Positions 15,342 through 24,300 of a stretch of 64,000 nucleotides of DNA are shown piece by piece. Made by a program: the position numbers and the translations under genes. The notes below the pieces were generated by a model. That model saw nothing but the letters and a program-made list of their open reading frames with translations. It did not search any database and was not told the origin of the DNA. Positions within the stretch are counted from its first letter, which is position 1, and each line of letters begins with the position of its first letter. Source of the DNA: Mesorhizobium sp. (lineage in GTDB: Bacteria > Pseudomonadota > Alphaproteobacteria > Rhizobiales > Rhizobiaceae); NCBI GenBank assembly GCA_004017275.1, contig SAKE01000014.1, forward strand, positions 62,001 to 126,000. Reading direction: 5' to 3'.

Positions 15342-16136
15342 ATGCGCCAGTATCTCGACCTCCTGCAGCACGTGCTGGACAACGGTGCCGACCGCGGCGA
15401 CCGCACCGGCACCGGAACGCGCTCCGTCTTCGGCTACCAGATGCGTTTCGACCTGGCGCGCGGCTTTCCGCTCACCACCACCAAGAAGCTGCATCTCAAG
15501 TCGATCGTCCATGAGCTTTTGTGGTTCCTGGCCGGGGACACCAACATCAAATACCTCACCGACCATGGCGTTTCGATCTGGGACGAATGGGCCGACGAGA
15601 ATGGCGATCTCGGCCCCGTCTACGGCAAGCAGTGGCGTTCCTGGCCGGATGGCCATGGCGGCTCGATCGACCAGATCGCGAATCTTCTCAAGGAGATACG
15701 CAAAAATCCTCAATCGCGGCGGCTGATCGTTTCGGCGTGGAATCCGGCCGAGGTGGAAGCGATGGCGCTGCCGCCCTGCCACTGCCTGTTCCAGTTCTAC
15801 GTCTCGGAAGGCCGGCTTTCCTGCCAGCTCTACCAGCGTTCGGCCGATATTTTCCTTGGCATCCCGTTCAATGTCGCGTCCTACGCCTTGCTGACCTTGA
15901 TGGTGGCGCAGGTGACCGGGCTGAAGCCTGGCGATTTCGTCCACACGCTTGGTGACGCGCACCTCTACTCGAACCATTTCGAGCAGGCACGCGAACAGCT
16001 GCGGCGCACGCCGAGGGCGCTGCCGACGATGTGGATCAATCCGGAGGTGAAGGACCTGTTCGCCTTCCGCTTCGAGGACTTTCGGCTGGAAAACTACGTC
16101 GCCGACGCATCGATCAAGGCGCCGATCGCGGTGTAA
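15342..16136 (+). CDS. thyA: Thymidylate synthase
   Basis: The ATG at 15342 gives 264 residues, exactly the length of E. coli ThyA; a TTG ten codons upstream is less likely. The enzyme methylates dUMP to dTMP with methylene-tetrahydrofolate. Visible hallmarks are RTGTGTRSVFGYQMRFDL, the phosphate-binding QSRRLIVSAWNPAEVEAMALPPCHCLFQFYV with the catalytic Cys of PPCHC, the second Arg/dUMP site LYQRSADIFLGIPFN, and the C-terminal APIAV. The partner dihydrofolate reductase gene folA is at 21518, not adjacent. Confidence 0.97.
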   Translation: MRQYLDLLQHVLDNGADRGDRTGTGTRSVFGYQMRFDLARGFPLTTTKKLHLKSIVHELLWFLAGDTNIKYLTDHGVSIWDEWADENGDLGPVYGKQWRSWPDGHGGSIDQIANLLKEIRKNPQSRRLIVSAWNPAEVEAMALPPCHCLFQFYVSEGRLSCQLYQRSADIFLGIPFNVASYALLTLMVAQVTGLKPGDFVHTLGDAHLYSNHFEQAREQLRRTPRALPTMWINPEVKDLFAFRFEDFRLENYVADASIKAPIAV

Positions 16137-16152
16137 GGCCGCACCGCAAACT

Positions 16153-16428
16153 TCAGTCGATGCCGACCATCACGTCCGAGGCCTTGACCACGGCATAGGC
16201 CTGCTTGCCCTTTTCGAGCTTGAGATCGGCGACGGCCTCGTTGGTGATCGAGGCGGTCACGACGGCGCCGCCGATGTCGATCCTGACATGCGAGGTGGTG
16301 GCTCCCTTGACGATCTCGGTGATCGTTCCCTCGAGGATGTTGCGGGCGCTGATCTTTATCGGCGTTTCCTTCCAAGGTTTCTTTTGCCGGTCCTGCCAGA
16401 ACAATCGGTGTCGTACAGACGCTTTCAC
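16153..16428 (-). CDS. Molbindin (Mop-like TOBE-domain molybdate-binding protein)
   Basis: The C-terminal 68 residues (KISARNILEGTITEIVKGATTSHVRIDIGGAVVTASITNEAVADLKLEKGKQAYAVVKASDVMVGID) form one complete TOBE/Mop domain, which stores molybdate or tungstate in the cytoplasm. The coordinates use the only in-frame GTG with a full ORF (16428), but the molbindin itself starts at codon 24, where the sequence is ATA (16359-16357) preceded by AAGGAA at the proper spacing. The real start may be this AUA, giving a normal 68-residue molbindin. The gene is divergent from modABC and shares a ModE-type box with it. Confidence 0.85.
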   Translation of the reverse strand: MKASVRHRLFWQDRQKKPWKETPIKISARNILEGTITEIVKGATTSHVRIDIGGAVVTASITNEAVADLKLEKGKQAYAVVKASDVMVGID

Positions 16429-16446
16429 GGGGGCGCCGGGCCTTCC

Positions 16447-16474
16447 ATTGTTATATTCATACGGATATATCGGT
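16447..16474. promoter_or_regulatory. ModE-type molybdate box
   Basis: The half-sites ATTGTTATAT and ATATATCGGT flank an eight-base spacer (16457-16464). TATAT-N8-ATATA with this spacing is the arrangement of the E. coli ModE operator upstream of modA. The site lies between mop and modA and is probably bound by the ModE-like protein encoded at 19236. Confidence 0.65.
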
Positions 16475-16523
16475 CAGCAGGCTTCGAGCCGATCGGATTT
16501 CAGACCAGGGAGAGTTTTCCATA

Positions 16524-17315
16524 ATGCGCAAAGGTTTTGGATCGAGGGCGATCGCCATTGGCGGTTTCGCGGCGGCGCTGATGGCTGTCGTGCCGGCAGC
16601 ACGTGCGGAAGACAAGGTGCTGGTGTTTGCCGCGGCCAGCCTCAAGGATGCGCTGGACGCGGTGAACACGGCCTGCGAGGCCGATGTCGGCGAGGCGGCG
16701 ACCGTCTCCTATGCCGCAAGCTCGGCGCTGGCCAAGCAGATCGAGGGCGGGGCGCCGGCCGACGTCTTCATCTCGGCCGACCTCGACTGGATGAAGTATC
16801 TCTCCGACAAGAATTTGACCAAGCCGGATACCGAAGTGAAGCTGCTCGGCAACGAGATCGTGCTGGTGGCGCCGAAGGACTCGGCGGTTGAAACCAAGAT
16901 CGAGAAGGGCTTTGATCTCGCCAGGCTGATCGGCGACGGCAAGCTTGCCATGGGCGACGTCAAGGCCGTTCCGGCCGGCAAATACAGCAAGGCCGCACTC
17001 GAATCGCTCGGCGTCTGGTCCTCTGTCGAGGGCAAGGTGGCTCAGGCCGAGAATGTGCGCGCGGCGCTGAAGCTGGTTTCGACGGGCGAAGCAGCCCTAG
17101 GGATCGTCTACGCCACCGACGCGCATGCCGAAAAGGGCGTCAAGGTGGTTGGCACCTTCCCGGAGGATTCGCATCCGCCGATCATCTATCCAGTTGCCCA
17201 GACCGTCGATTCGAAGGACAAGGATACGCCGGCCTTCCTGAAGTGCCTGCAGTCGGCCAAGGCGGCAGAGCTCTTCAAGGATCAGGGTTTTACCGTGCTC
17301 GCGCCAAGCAACTGA
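16524..17315 (+). CDS. modA: Molybdate ABC transporter substrate-binding protein
   Basis: This is a 263-residue protein with an N-terminal signal peptide (MRKGFGSRAIAIGGFAAALMAVVPAARAE, cleavage probably after ARA). The periplasmic molybdate-binding protein begins VLVFAAASLKDAL and includes YAASSALAKQIEGGAPADVFISADLDWM, where the first Ser of the SSALAKQIE region and the AASL serine line the oxyanion site. It ends with the family's LFKDQGFTVL. The gene is first of modABC, behind a ModE-type box. Confidence 0.95.
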   Translation: MRKGFGSRAIAIGGFAAALMAVVPAARAEDKVLVFAAASLKDALDAVNTACEADVGEAATVSYAASSALAKQIEGGAPADVFISADLDWMKYLSDKNLTKPDTEVKLLGNEIVLVAPKDSAVETKIEKGFDLARLIGDGKLAMGDVKAVPAGKYSKAALESLGVWSSVEGKVAQAENVRAALKLVSTGEAALGIVYATDAHAEKGVKVVGTFPEDSHPPIIYPVAQTVDSKDKDTPAFLKCLQSAKAAELFKDQGFTVLAPSN

Positions 17316-17340
17316 GTTCCAAGGGGCTTCATCTCGCAAT

Positions 17341-18045
17341 ATGAACTGGCTGCTGGACCTCACTCCCGACGAATGGAATGCGGTCCGGCTGTCGATCAAG
17401 GTGGCGACGGTGGCGATGCTCGCCAGCCTGCCGCCGGGCATATTGATCGCGCTGCTGCTTGCCCGGGGACAATTCTGGGGCAAGACGCTGCTCAATGGGC
17501 TGGTGCATCTGCCGCTGATCCTGCCGCCCGTGGTGACCGGCTATCTGCTGCTGCTCACCTTCGGCCGGCGCGGCCCGGCCGGCGCCTTCCTGGCCGAGCA
17601 TCTCGGCATTGTTTTCTCCTTCCGCTGGACGGGAGCGGCGCTGGCCTGCGGGGTCATGGGCTTTCCCCTGATGGTACGGGCGATCCGGCTGTCGATCGAG
17701 GCGGTGGACCGCAAGATGGAGGCGGCGGCGGGAACGCTCGGCGCAAATCCATTGTGGGTGTTTGCAACCATCACGCTGCCGCTGATCCTGCCTGGGCTGA
17801 TTGCTGGCGCCATCCTGGCCTTCGCCAAGGCGATGGGCGAGTTCGGCGCGACCATCACCTTCGTCTCCAACATTCCCAATGAGACGCAGACATTGCCGTC
17901 GGCGATCTACACTTTCACGCAGGTGCCGGGTGGCGATGAAGGGGCGCTCCGGCTGACGCTGATTTCCATCGTCATTTCGATGGCGGCACTTGTGGCTTCG
18001 GAAGTGCTGGCGCGGCGTGTCGGCCGGCGGATGGACATCGAATGA
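17341..18045 (+). CDS. modB: Molybdate ABC transporter permease
   Basis: The 234-residue integral membrane protein has five to six helices and the ABC-permease EAA loop (AAAGTLGANPLWVFATITLPLILPGLIAGAILAFAKAMGEFGATITF), the docking site for ModC. It starts DLTPDEWNAVRLSIKVATVAML and has LPPVVTGYLLLLTFGRRGPAG, typical of ModB. It lies 25 bp after modA, and its stop overlaps modC by four bases. Confidence 0.96.
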   Translation: MNWLLDLTPDEWNAVRLSIKVATVAMLASLPPGILIALLLARGQFWGKTLLNGLVHLPLILPPVVTGYLLLLTFGRRGPAGAFLAEHLGIVFSFRWTGAALACGVMGFPLMVRAIRLSIEAVDRKMEAAAGTLGANPLWVFATITLPLILPGLIAGAILAFAKAMGEFGATITFVSNIPNETQTLPSAIYTFTQVPGGDEGALRLTLISIVISMAALVASEVLARRVGRRMDIE

Positions 18046-19154
18046 GCGTTCTCGTCGACATCGGCCATCGGCTGGGCGGTTTCGCCATCGATGCCCGCTT
18101 CGAAAGCGCCGGGCGGCTGACGGCGCTGTTCGGACCGTCGGGATCGGGCAAGACGACGCTGATCAACATGATCGCCGGGCTGATCCGGCCCGACAAGGGA
18201 CGCATCGCCGTCGACGGCCGCGTGCTCGCCGATACGGGTGCCGGCATTTTTGTGCCGAAGCACAAGCGCCGCATCGGCATGGTGTTCCAGGATGCGCGGC
18301 TATTCCCGCATATGAGCGTTGCCGGCAATCTGCACTATGGTCGCTGGTTCACGCCGCCAGCGGAGCGCTATGCGGATATCGATGCCGTCGTCGATCTGCT
18401 CGGCATCGGCCCGCTCATGAACAGGCGACCGGCGAAGCTCTCGGGTGGCGAGAAGCAGCGCGTGGCGATCGGCCGGGCACTGCTTGCCAGCCCCAGACTG
18501 CTGCTCATGGACGAACCGCTGGCCTCGCTCGACGAGGTGCGCAAGGCCGAAATCCTGCCCTATATCGAACGGCTTCGCGACGAGACGAAAATCCCGATCG
18601 TCTATGTCAGCCATTCCGTCGCCGAGGTGGCGCGGCTGGCCAGCGACGTTGTGATGCTGGCGCAGGGCAATGTCATCGCCAGCGGACCGACCGAGGCGGT
18701 GATGCAAAGGCTCGACCTGTTGCCGGCGGAAGAGCGCGGCGAGGGCGGTGCGGTGCTGGACACCAGGGTGCTGCGGCATGACGAGACTTTCGGCATGACC
18801 GTTCTCGGCTCGGCCGCCGGCGAGATCCGGGTGCCGCGGCTGGCGATGACCACAGGTGCGGCGGTACGCATCCGTATCCGCGCCCGCGACGTGATGATCG
18901 CCACCGAACATCCGGCGGGCCTCAGCGCGCTCAACATCCTGCCGGGAACCATTACCGCGATAAGCCCGGGTGAGGGTCCGGCGGTCGAGGTCGGTATCGA
19001 CTGCAACGGTGCAATCGTGCTTGCCCGCATCACCGAACAGTCGCGGCAGGCGCTGAAGCTTCATCTCGGCGGCAAGGTTTTCGCGGTGGTCAAGACGGTG
19101 AGCTTCGACCGGGCCAACACTGGCGCCGGACTGCCCGCCGAAGCGGATGGATGA
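18042..19154 (+). CDS. modC: Molybdate ABC transporter ATP-binding protein
   Basis: The 370-residue ATPase has Walker A GPSGSGKTT at residues 31-39, signature LSGGEKQRVAIGRAL, Walker B LLLMDEPLASLDE and the switch His in VYVSHS. The C-terminal TOBE domain (about 295-360: LNILPGTITAISPGEGPAVEVGIDCNGAIVLARITEQS) binds molybdate and mediates trans-inhibition of transport. It overlaps modB by four bases (ATGA), showing translational coupling. Confidence 0.97.
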   Translation: MSVLVDIGHRLGGFAIDARFESAGRLTALFGPSGSGKTTLINMIAGLIRPDKGRIAVDGRVLADTGAGIFVPKHKRRIGMVFQDARLFPHMSVAGNLHYGRWFTPPAERYADIDAVVDLLGIGPLMNRRPAKLSGGEKQRVAIGRALLASPRLLLMDEPLASLDEVRKAEILPYIERLRDETKIPIVYVSHSVAEVARLASDVVMLAQGNVIASGPTEAVMQRLDLLPAEERGEGGAVLDTRVLRHDETFGMTVLGSAAGEIRVPRLAMTTGAAVRIRIRARDVMIATEHPAGLSALNILPGTITAISPGEGPAVEVGIDCNGAIVLARITEQSRQALKLHLGGKVFAVVKTVSFDRANTGAGLPAEADG

Positions 19155-19235
19155 CCATCGCTATGTCTTTTTGGAATAGCGGTATCGCTAAAGAGCCTCT
19201 AATGTGAGATCGGGCGTGACCGCGGAGGAGCAAAG

Positions 19236-19577
19236 ATGCCGTCGCTGAGCTTGCGGATAAATCTCGATCCCGACGGACGCATCGGACCGGGCAAGATCGA
19301 GCTCCTGGAACAGATCGCTGCCTTCGGCTCGATCTCGGCCGCCGCGCGCGGCATGGAGATGTCCTACAAGCACGCCTGGGACCTGGTCGAGGATATGAAC
19401 AGGGTGTTCGGCAAGCCGCTGGTGGCGGCACAGACCGGTGGCCGCAAGGGCGGCGGCGCGCAACTGACGGCTGTCGGCCTCGCGGTGGTCAGCCGTTTTC
19501 GCGCTATCGAGCGTGCGGCGGCCTCGGCGGCGGCGACGCATATGGAGGCACTGCAGGCGGAGATCGATGCCGGGTAA
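19236..19577 (+). CDS. ModE-like DNA-binding protein lacking TOBE domains
   Basis: This 113-residue protein corresponds to the N-terminal winged-helix domain of ModE: LRINLDPDGRIGPGKIELLEQIAAFGSISAAARGMEMSYKHAWDLVEDMN, then a GRKGGGAQLTAVG wing. The C-terminal di-TOBE sensor of E. coli ModE is missing. It sits 81 bp after modC and probably binds the box at 16447. Molybdate sensing would then need another partner, perhaps the separate molbindin at 16153, or this protein acts constitutively. Confidence 0.85.
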   Translation: MPSLSLRINLDPDGRIGPGKIELLEQIAAFGSISAAARGMEMSYKHAWDLVEDMNRVFGKPLVAAQTGGRKGGGAQLTAVGLAVVSRFRAIERAAASAAATHMEALQAEIDAG

Positions 19578-19591
19578 GGGAGTAGGGGCTG

Positions 19592-20377
19592 CTACTCTTC
19601 TTCACCGGGTTTGCGAAGCAGGTAGGTGTCCATGATCCAGCCCTTTTGCCGGCGGGCCTCCTCGCGGACCTTTTCGACCTCTGAGCCGACGTCGCCCAGG
19701 CGGCCGGAGATGATGATCTCGTCCGGCGTGCCGAGATAGGCGCCCCAGTGGATCACGACGTCCTTGTCGTCCAGCGTGTTGAAGGCGCATTTGCCGTCGA
19801 GCAGGACGACCGCGCTGCCCGCATTGTCCGGCATGCCTTCCTCGGCCAGACGGCGGCCGGTGGTGATGAGGATGGAATCGCCGATGCGGTTCAGCGCCAT
19901 CTTGTGGCTGGCGGCAAGCGCCTGGACAGCCGTGATGCCGGGTATCACCTCTAGCTCGAACGCCACATTGCCTCGCAGGCGCACGCGCTCGAGGATGCGC
20001 AGCGCGCTGTCGTAGAGCGAGGGATCGCCCCAGATCAGGAAGGCGCCGCAGCCATCCTCCGATATCTCGTCGCGGATCAGGCTCTCGTAGAGGGCGGCGA
20101 TGGCTTCGTGCCAGTCGTCGACGGTCGAGCGATAGGAGGGTGCCGGCCCATCTTCTACTGGCAGGTCGCGCACCGGCACGTCGAATTCGACGCGGCGCGA
20201 CTTCGGGTTGGTGACGAAGCGGTCGCAGATCTGGCGGCGCAGGTCGGCCAGCTCGTTTTTTTTCACGCCCTTGTCAGGAATGAACAGTACGTCTGCCTGG
20301 TTCAGGCCTGATATGGCCTGAACGGTCATGTGGTCGGGATTGCCGGCGCCGATGCCGATGACGAGAAGCTTGCGCAT
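19592..20377 (-). CDS. cobF: Precorrin-6A synthase (deacetylating)
   Basis: The ATG at 20377 (AGGAG nine bases upstream) gives 261 residues: MRKLLVIGIGAGNPDHMTVQAISGLNQADVLFIPDKG is the SAM-dependent precorrin methyltransferase start, and FLIWGDPSLYDSALRILE and VIPGITAVQALAASHKMAL are the cofactor-binding loops. CobF methylates C-1 of precorrin-5 and releases the extruded acetate in aerobic cobalamin synthesis. It is isolated from other cob genes here. An in-frame extension to 20659 is rejected. Confidence 0.93.
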   Translation of the reverse strand: MRKLLVIGIGAGNPDHMTVQAISGLNQADVLFIPDKGVKKNELADLRRQICDRFVTNPKSRRVEFDVPVRDLPVEDGPAPSYRSTVDDWHEAIAALYESLIRDEISEDGCGAFLIWGDPSLYDSALRILERVRLRGNVAFELEVIPGITAVQALAASHKMALNRIGDSILITTGRRLAEEGMPDNAGSAVVLLDGKCAFNTLDDKDVVIHWGAYLGTPDEIIISGRLGDVGSEVEKVREEARRQKGWIMDTYLLRKPGEEE

Positions 20378-20516
20378 GGGCGAACTCCTGCCCGATCGGA
20401 ACCTGTTAGTCCAGACCGCTGGTCCCGACCTTTGGCGCGCTTGCTGATGCGAAGGGCTTTGAAACGTCATATTGAAACGGCTAGGGTCACGTGGCATTCC
20501 AGCCGAGGAGGCTTCC

Positions 20517-21518
20517 ATGTTGCGATATGTTCTAACTGCCGCGCTGGCCCTGTCGGCGGGGTCCGCATTCGCCAATGATTCGGTTGCCGAACTCGGCACC
20601 GGCGGCCTGATCCTGTCGCGCAGCGATGCCGTGGCGATGCAAAGCGAGGACCTCTTCATCTCGCCGGAAAAGGTGACGGTCGACTATGTCTTCCACAACA
20701 ATACCGACAAGGATGTCGACGCCATCGTAGCCTTCCCGATGCCCGACATATCGGGCAATCCCGAAGAGATTCCGGCGATTCCTGAAAATCAAAGCGACAA
20801 TTTCCTCGGCTTCGAAGTGACGATCGACGGTGTCGCCGCAAAGCCGCAGCTCGAGCAGAAGGTGTTGGCGCTCGGCATCGACATCAGTGCCGAGCTGAAG
20901 GCGCAAAACGTGCCGTTCTATCCTTTCGGCGATGCGGCGAAGGCGGCGCTGGCGAAGCTGCCGCAGGCGGTTATTGATGACTGGGTCAACCGTGGCCTCA
21001 TCATCGAGGATACCGGCAGCGAAGGTACCGAGGCGAACAAGGTCTACACGCCGTTCTGGCAATTGCGCTCGACCTATTGGTGGCGTTCGACCTTTCCGGC
21101 CAACAAGGACGTCCACGTTTCCCACCGCTACAAGCCAAGCGTCGGCGGCACGTCTTCGGTCAGCTTTTTCTACAACGGCAAGTTCCAGGGGCAGTATGCG
21201 ACCTACAAGACCCGCTATTGCTTGGACAACACATTCGAGAACGCGGTGCGCAAGGCGGCCAAGGATGGCCCAGACGGCTATCCGCAGTACAACGAAAGCC
21301 GCATCGCCTATGTCCTGACCACCGGCGGCAATTGGGCTACGGGAACGATCGGCAAGTTCAAGCTGACGGTCGACAAGGGCAATCCGAGAGCCCTGGTCTC
21401 GTTCTGCGGCGACAATGTCAAAAAGACCGGACCGACGACATTCGAGATGACGGCGAACGATTTCTATCCCGAGCACGACATCGACATCCTGATCCTCGAT
21501 CCAACGGACGACAATTGA
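20517..21518 (+). CDS. DUF4424 domain-containing exported protein
   Basis: The ATG at 20517, with GAGGAGG eight bases upstream, gives 333 residues. An N-terminal signal peptide (MLRYVLTAALALSAGSAFAND) is followed by a DUF4424 domain: TGGLILSRSDAVAMQSEDLFISPEKVTVDYVFHNNTDKDVDAIVAFPMP. Trp/Tyr-rich sequence (STYWWRSTFPA) lies mid-protein. It is presumably periplasmic; the function is unknown. Its stop overlaps the folA start by one base (TGATG), so folA translation is coupled to it. Confidence 0.87.
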   Translation: MLRYVLTAALALSAGSAFANDSVAELGTGGLILSRSDAVAMQSEDLFISPEKVTVDYVFHNNTDKDVDAIVAFPMPDISGNPEEIPAIPENQSDNFLGFEVTIDGVAAKPQLEQKVLALGIDISAELKAQNVPFYPFGDAAKAALAKLPQAVIDDWVNRGLIIEDTGSEGTEANKVYTPFWQLRSTYWWRSTFPANKDVHVSHRYKPSVGGTSSVSFFYNGKFQGQYATYKTRYCLDNTFENAVRKAAKDGPDGYPQYNESRIAYVLTTGGNWATGTIGKFKLTVDKGNPRALVSFCGDNVKKTGPTTFEMTANDFYPEHDIDILILDPTDDN

Positions 21519-22036
21519 TGCATGTCGCAATCTACGTTGCCATTGCCGAGAACGGCGTGATCGGGCGAGAGGGCGGGCTGCCCTGGCGGCTGTCCACCGA
21601 TCTCAAGCGCTTCAAGGCCGATACGATGGGCAAGCCCATCATCATGGGCCGCAAGACCTATGAGGGCATCGGGCGGCCGCTGCCGGGCAGGTTGAACATC
21701 GTCGTCACCCGCGACAAGGCCTGGCGCGCCGAGGGCGTCGAAGTGGCGCATTCGCTCGAAGCCGCGATCCAGCTGGCGACGGTGCGCGGACGCTGCATGG
21801 CCGATGTGGACGAGGTGTGCATCATCGGCGGCGGTGAAATCTATGCCCAGGCGTTGCCGTTGGCCGACCGGCTGCACGTGACCCATGTGCTGGCAGCGGT
21901 CGATGGCGATGCGCATTTCCCGTCCATCGATCCGGATTCCTGGCGCGTTGTCAGCTCGCAGGACGTTCCGGTCGGAGAAAAGGACAGCCACGCGACGCGC
22001 TATTCGGTTTACGAGCGCCGCCGCGAGAGACATTGA
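21518..22036 (+). CDS. folA: Dihydrofolate reductase
   Basis: The start at 21518 overlaps the previous stop and gives 172 residues. Hallmarks are IYVAIAENGVIGREGGLPWRLSTDLKRFK (Met20 loop; the Asp of STDLK is the catalytic acid), GKPIIMGRKTYEGIGRPLPGRLNIVVTR (NADPH-binding) and VCIIGGGEIYAQALPLADRLHVTHV. It regenerates tetrahydrofolate, notably after thymidylate synthesis by ThyA encoded at 15342. It is followed by hflK after 168 bp. Confidence 0.96.
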   Translation: MHVAIYVAIAENGVIGREGGLPWRLSTDLKRFKADTMGKPIIMGRKTYEGIGRPLPGRLNIVVTRDKAWRAEGVEVAHSLEAAIQLATVRGRCMADVDEVCIIGGGEIYAQALPLADRLHVTHVLAAVDGDAHFPSIDPDSWRVVSSQDVPVGEKDSHATRYSVYERRRERH

Positions 22037-22204
22037 ACGATAAAAAGCGCATTGAAGGAAGACAAAGGGTCGCGACCGGAGCAAATCGGACGAAGCGGCA
22101 GCGCATCGCGTTGAAAGCGCCTCGCGGCGTCCCTATAGAAGAACAATACTGGATTTTGCGCCGTAATACCGGCGCTTGAGGGAATTCCAAGCGAAAGGAC
22201 ATTC

Positions 22205-23326
22205 ATGCCCTGGAACGACAAAAGTGGCGGTGGCGGCGGCCCATGGGGCGGCGGCGGCAATCAGGGACCATGGGGGCAGGGACCAAAGGGACCGAGCGGC
22301 CCGCAGGGCTCGCCTCCCGATCTCGAAGACATCATCCGCCGTGGCCAGGACCGGCTGCGGCGCGCGCTGCCGGGTGGCGGCGGCGCAAGCCCAGCTATTT
22401 TCGCGCTGATCGCGGCGGCACTCGTGGTGCTGTGGGCGTTCAAGGCGGTCTACACCGTGCAGCCCGATGAGGTCGCGGTCGAACTGCGCTTCGGCAAGCC
22501 GAAGGCCGAGCTGTCGCAGCCGGGCCTGCATTTCCATTGGTGGCCGCTCGAAACCGTCGAAACGGCCAAGATTTCCGAGCAGCTCGTCGACATCGGCGGC
22601 GGCGGCGCGACGAGTGGCAACACGTCCGGGTTGATGCTTACCGGCGACCAGAACATCGTCAATGTCCAGTTCTCGGTGGCCTATCAGGTTTCCGATCCCC
22701 GGGCGTACCTGTTCGACGTGTCCGATCCCGACGGCATGCTGCGCCAGGTTGCCGAAAGCGCCATGCGCGAAGCGGTCGGTCGCCGGCCAGCGCAGGACAT
22801 CTTCCGCGACGATCGTCAGGGCATCGCCGCCTCGGTGCGTGAAATCATCCAGACGACGCTGGACGGCTACAAGGCCGGTCTCAACGTCAATGCCGTCTCG
22901 ATCGAGGATGCAGCACCGCCGCGCGAAGTGGCCGATGCGTTCGACGAGGTGCAGCGCGCCGAGCAGGACGAGGACAAGTTCGTCGAGCAGGCCAACCAGT
23001 ACTCCAACCAGAAGCTCGGTCAGGCGCGCGGCGAGGCCGCACAGGTCCGCGAAGACGCGGCCGCCTACAAGAACCGGGTCGTGCAGGAAGCCGAAGGTGA
23101 GGCGCAGCGCTTCATCTCGGTCTATGACGAATATGCAAAGGCGCCCGATGTAACGCGCAAGCGCCTCTACCTGGAAACCATGGAGAAAGTTCTGAAGGAT
23201 TCGAGCAAGGTGATCGTCGAGCAGGGCAATGGGCAAGGGGTCGTCCCCTATCTGCCGCTGCCGGCATTGCAGCCGAAAACGCCGGCACCAGCCGCTCCTG
23301 GTGGCGTGACTGGAGGTAACCAGTGA
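22205..23326 (+). CDS. hflK: FtsH protease modulator HflK
   Basis: The 373-residue membrane protein has a Gly-rich N-terminus (MPWNDKSGGGGGPWGGGGN), one transmembrane helix at about 66-85 and an SPFH/band-7 domain (TVQPDEVAVELRFGKPKAELSQPGLHFHWW) with a C-terminal coiled coil rich in Gln/Arg/Ala. With HflC it forms the periplasmic cage that regulates the FtsH protease. AAAGGA precedes the start. It is translationally coupled to hflC. Confidence 0.95.
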   Translation: MPWNDKSGGGGGPWGGGGNQGPWGQGPKGPSGPQGSPPDLEDIIRRGQDRLRRALPGGGGASPAIFALIAAALVVLWAFKAVYTVQPDEVAVELRFGKPKAELSQPGLHFHWWPLETVETAKISEQLVDIGGGGATSGNTSGLMLTGDQNIVNVQFSVAYQVSDPRAYLFDVSDPDGMLRQVAESAMREAVGRRPAQDIFRDDRQGIAASVREIIQTTLDGYKAGLNVNAVSIEDAAPPREVADAFDEVQRAEQDEDKFVEQANQYSNQKLGQARGEAAQVREDAAAYKNRVVQEAEGEAQRFISVYDEYAKAPDVTRKRLYLETMEKVLKDSSKVIVEQGNGQGVVPYLPLPALQPKTPAPAAPGGVTGGNQ

Positions 23327-24294
23327 TGGCCAACCGTCTTCCCATCATCGTCGTCGCAGCAGCGGTCATTCTGTTCCTGCTCTACTCGTCGGTCTTCGTG
23401 GTCAATGCGCGCCAGCAGGCGCTGGTGCTCAGGTTCGGCGAGATCGTCGACGTCAAGAGCGAGCCCGGCATCTATTTCAAGGCGCCGTTCTCGTTCTTCG
23501 ACGCAGACACGGTGCAGTTGATCGAGAACCGGGTGCTGCGCTTCGATCTCGACAACATCCGCGTCCAGGTGTCGGGCGGTAAGTTCTATGAGGTCGACGC
23601 CTTCATCGCCTATCGCATCTCGGATCCGCGCGTCTTCCGCTCCGCCGTGTCCGGTCAGATCGAACTGGCCGAGGCCCGGCTCAGGACGCGTCTCGACGCT
23701 GCCTTGCGCCGCGTCTACGGTCTGCGCGATTTCGAGGCCGCACTCTCCGAACAGCGCGCCGTTATGATGCGCGAAGTCCGCGATCAGCTCAGGCCCGACG
23801 CCACGTCGCTCGGCCTGCAGATCGAGGATGTCCGCATCCGCCGTACCGATCTCACCGCCGAGGTTTCGCAACAGACCTACGACCGCATGAAGGCGGAACG
23901 CCTGGCAGAGGCTGCGCGACTGAGGGCACGCGGTAATGAAGCGGCACAGCGCATCACGGCCCGCGCCGATCGCGAAGTGGTCGAGATCGTCGCCGAAGCG
24001 CAAAAAGAGTCGGAAATCCTGCGTGGCGAGGGCGAAGCCCAGCGTAGCGCCACCTTCGCGGAAGCCTATCAGCGCGACCCGGCCTTCTTCGACTTCTACC
24101 GGTCGATGAACGCGTATGGCACGGCTCTGGACAACACCGGAACCACGATGGTGCTGTCGCCGAGCTCGGAGTTCTTCCGCTTCTTCCGCAATCCCGACGG
24201 CAGCGAGGCGCCGGCGAAGCCGGTTTCCCCCGCGCCAAACGCTCCGGCGACGGCACCCGCCGCGCCGGCGGCACAGCCCAGCACCGGCCAGTAG
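23326..24294 (+). CDS. hflC: FtsH protease modulator HflC
   Basis: The ATG at 23326 shares one base with the hflK stop (TGATG) and has GGAGG upstream, giving 322 residues. One N-terminal helix (LPIIVVAAAVILFLLYSSVFVVN) and a band-7 domain (ARQQALVLRFGEIVDVKSEPGIYFKAPF) are followed by the coiled coil RLAEAARLRARGNEAAQRITARADREVVEIVAEAQKESEILRGEGEA, diagnostic of HflC. An extra Pro/Ala-rich tail ends the protein. It is the partner of HflK. Confidence 0.95.
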   Translation: MANRLPIIVVAAAVILFLLYSSVFVVNARQQALVLRFGEIVDVKSEPGIYFKAPFSFFDADTVQLIENRVLRFDLDNIRVQVSGGKFYEVDAFIAYRISDPRVFRSAVSGQIELAEARLRTRLDAALRRVYGLRDFEAALSEQRAVMMREVRDQLRPDATSLGLQIEDVRIRRTDLTAEVSQQTYDRMKAERLAEAARLRARGNEAAQRITARADREVVEIVAEAQKESEILRGEGEAQRSATFAEAYQRDPAFFDFYRSMNAYGTALDNTGTTMVLSPSSEFFRFFRNPDGSEAPAKPVSPAPNAPATAPAAPAAQPSTGQ

Positions 24295-24300
24295 CGGCCG

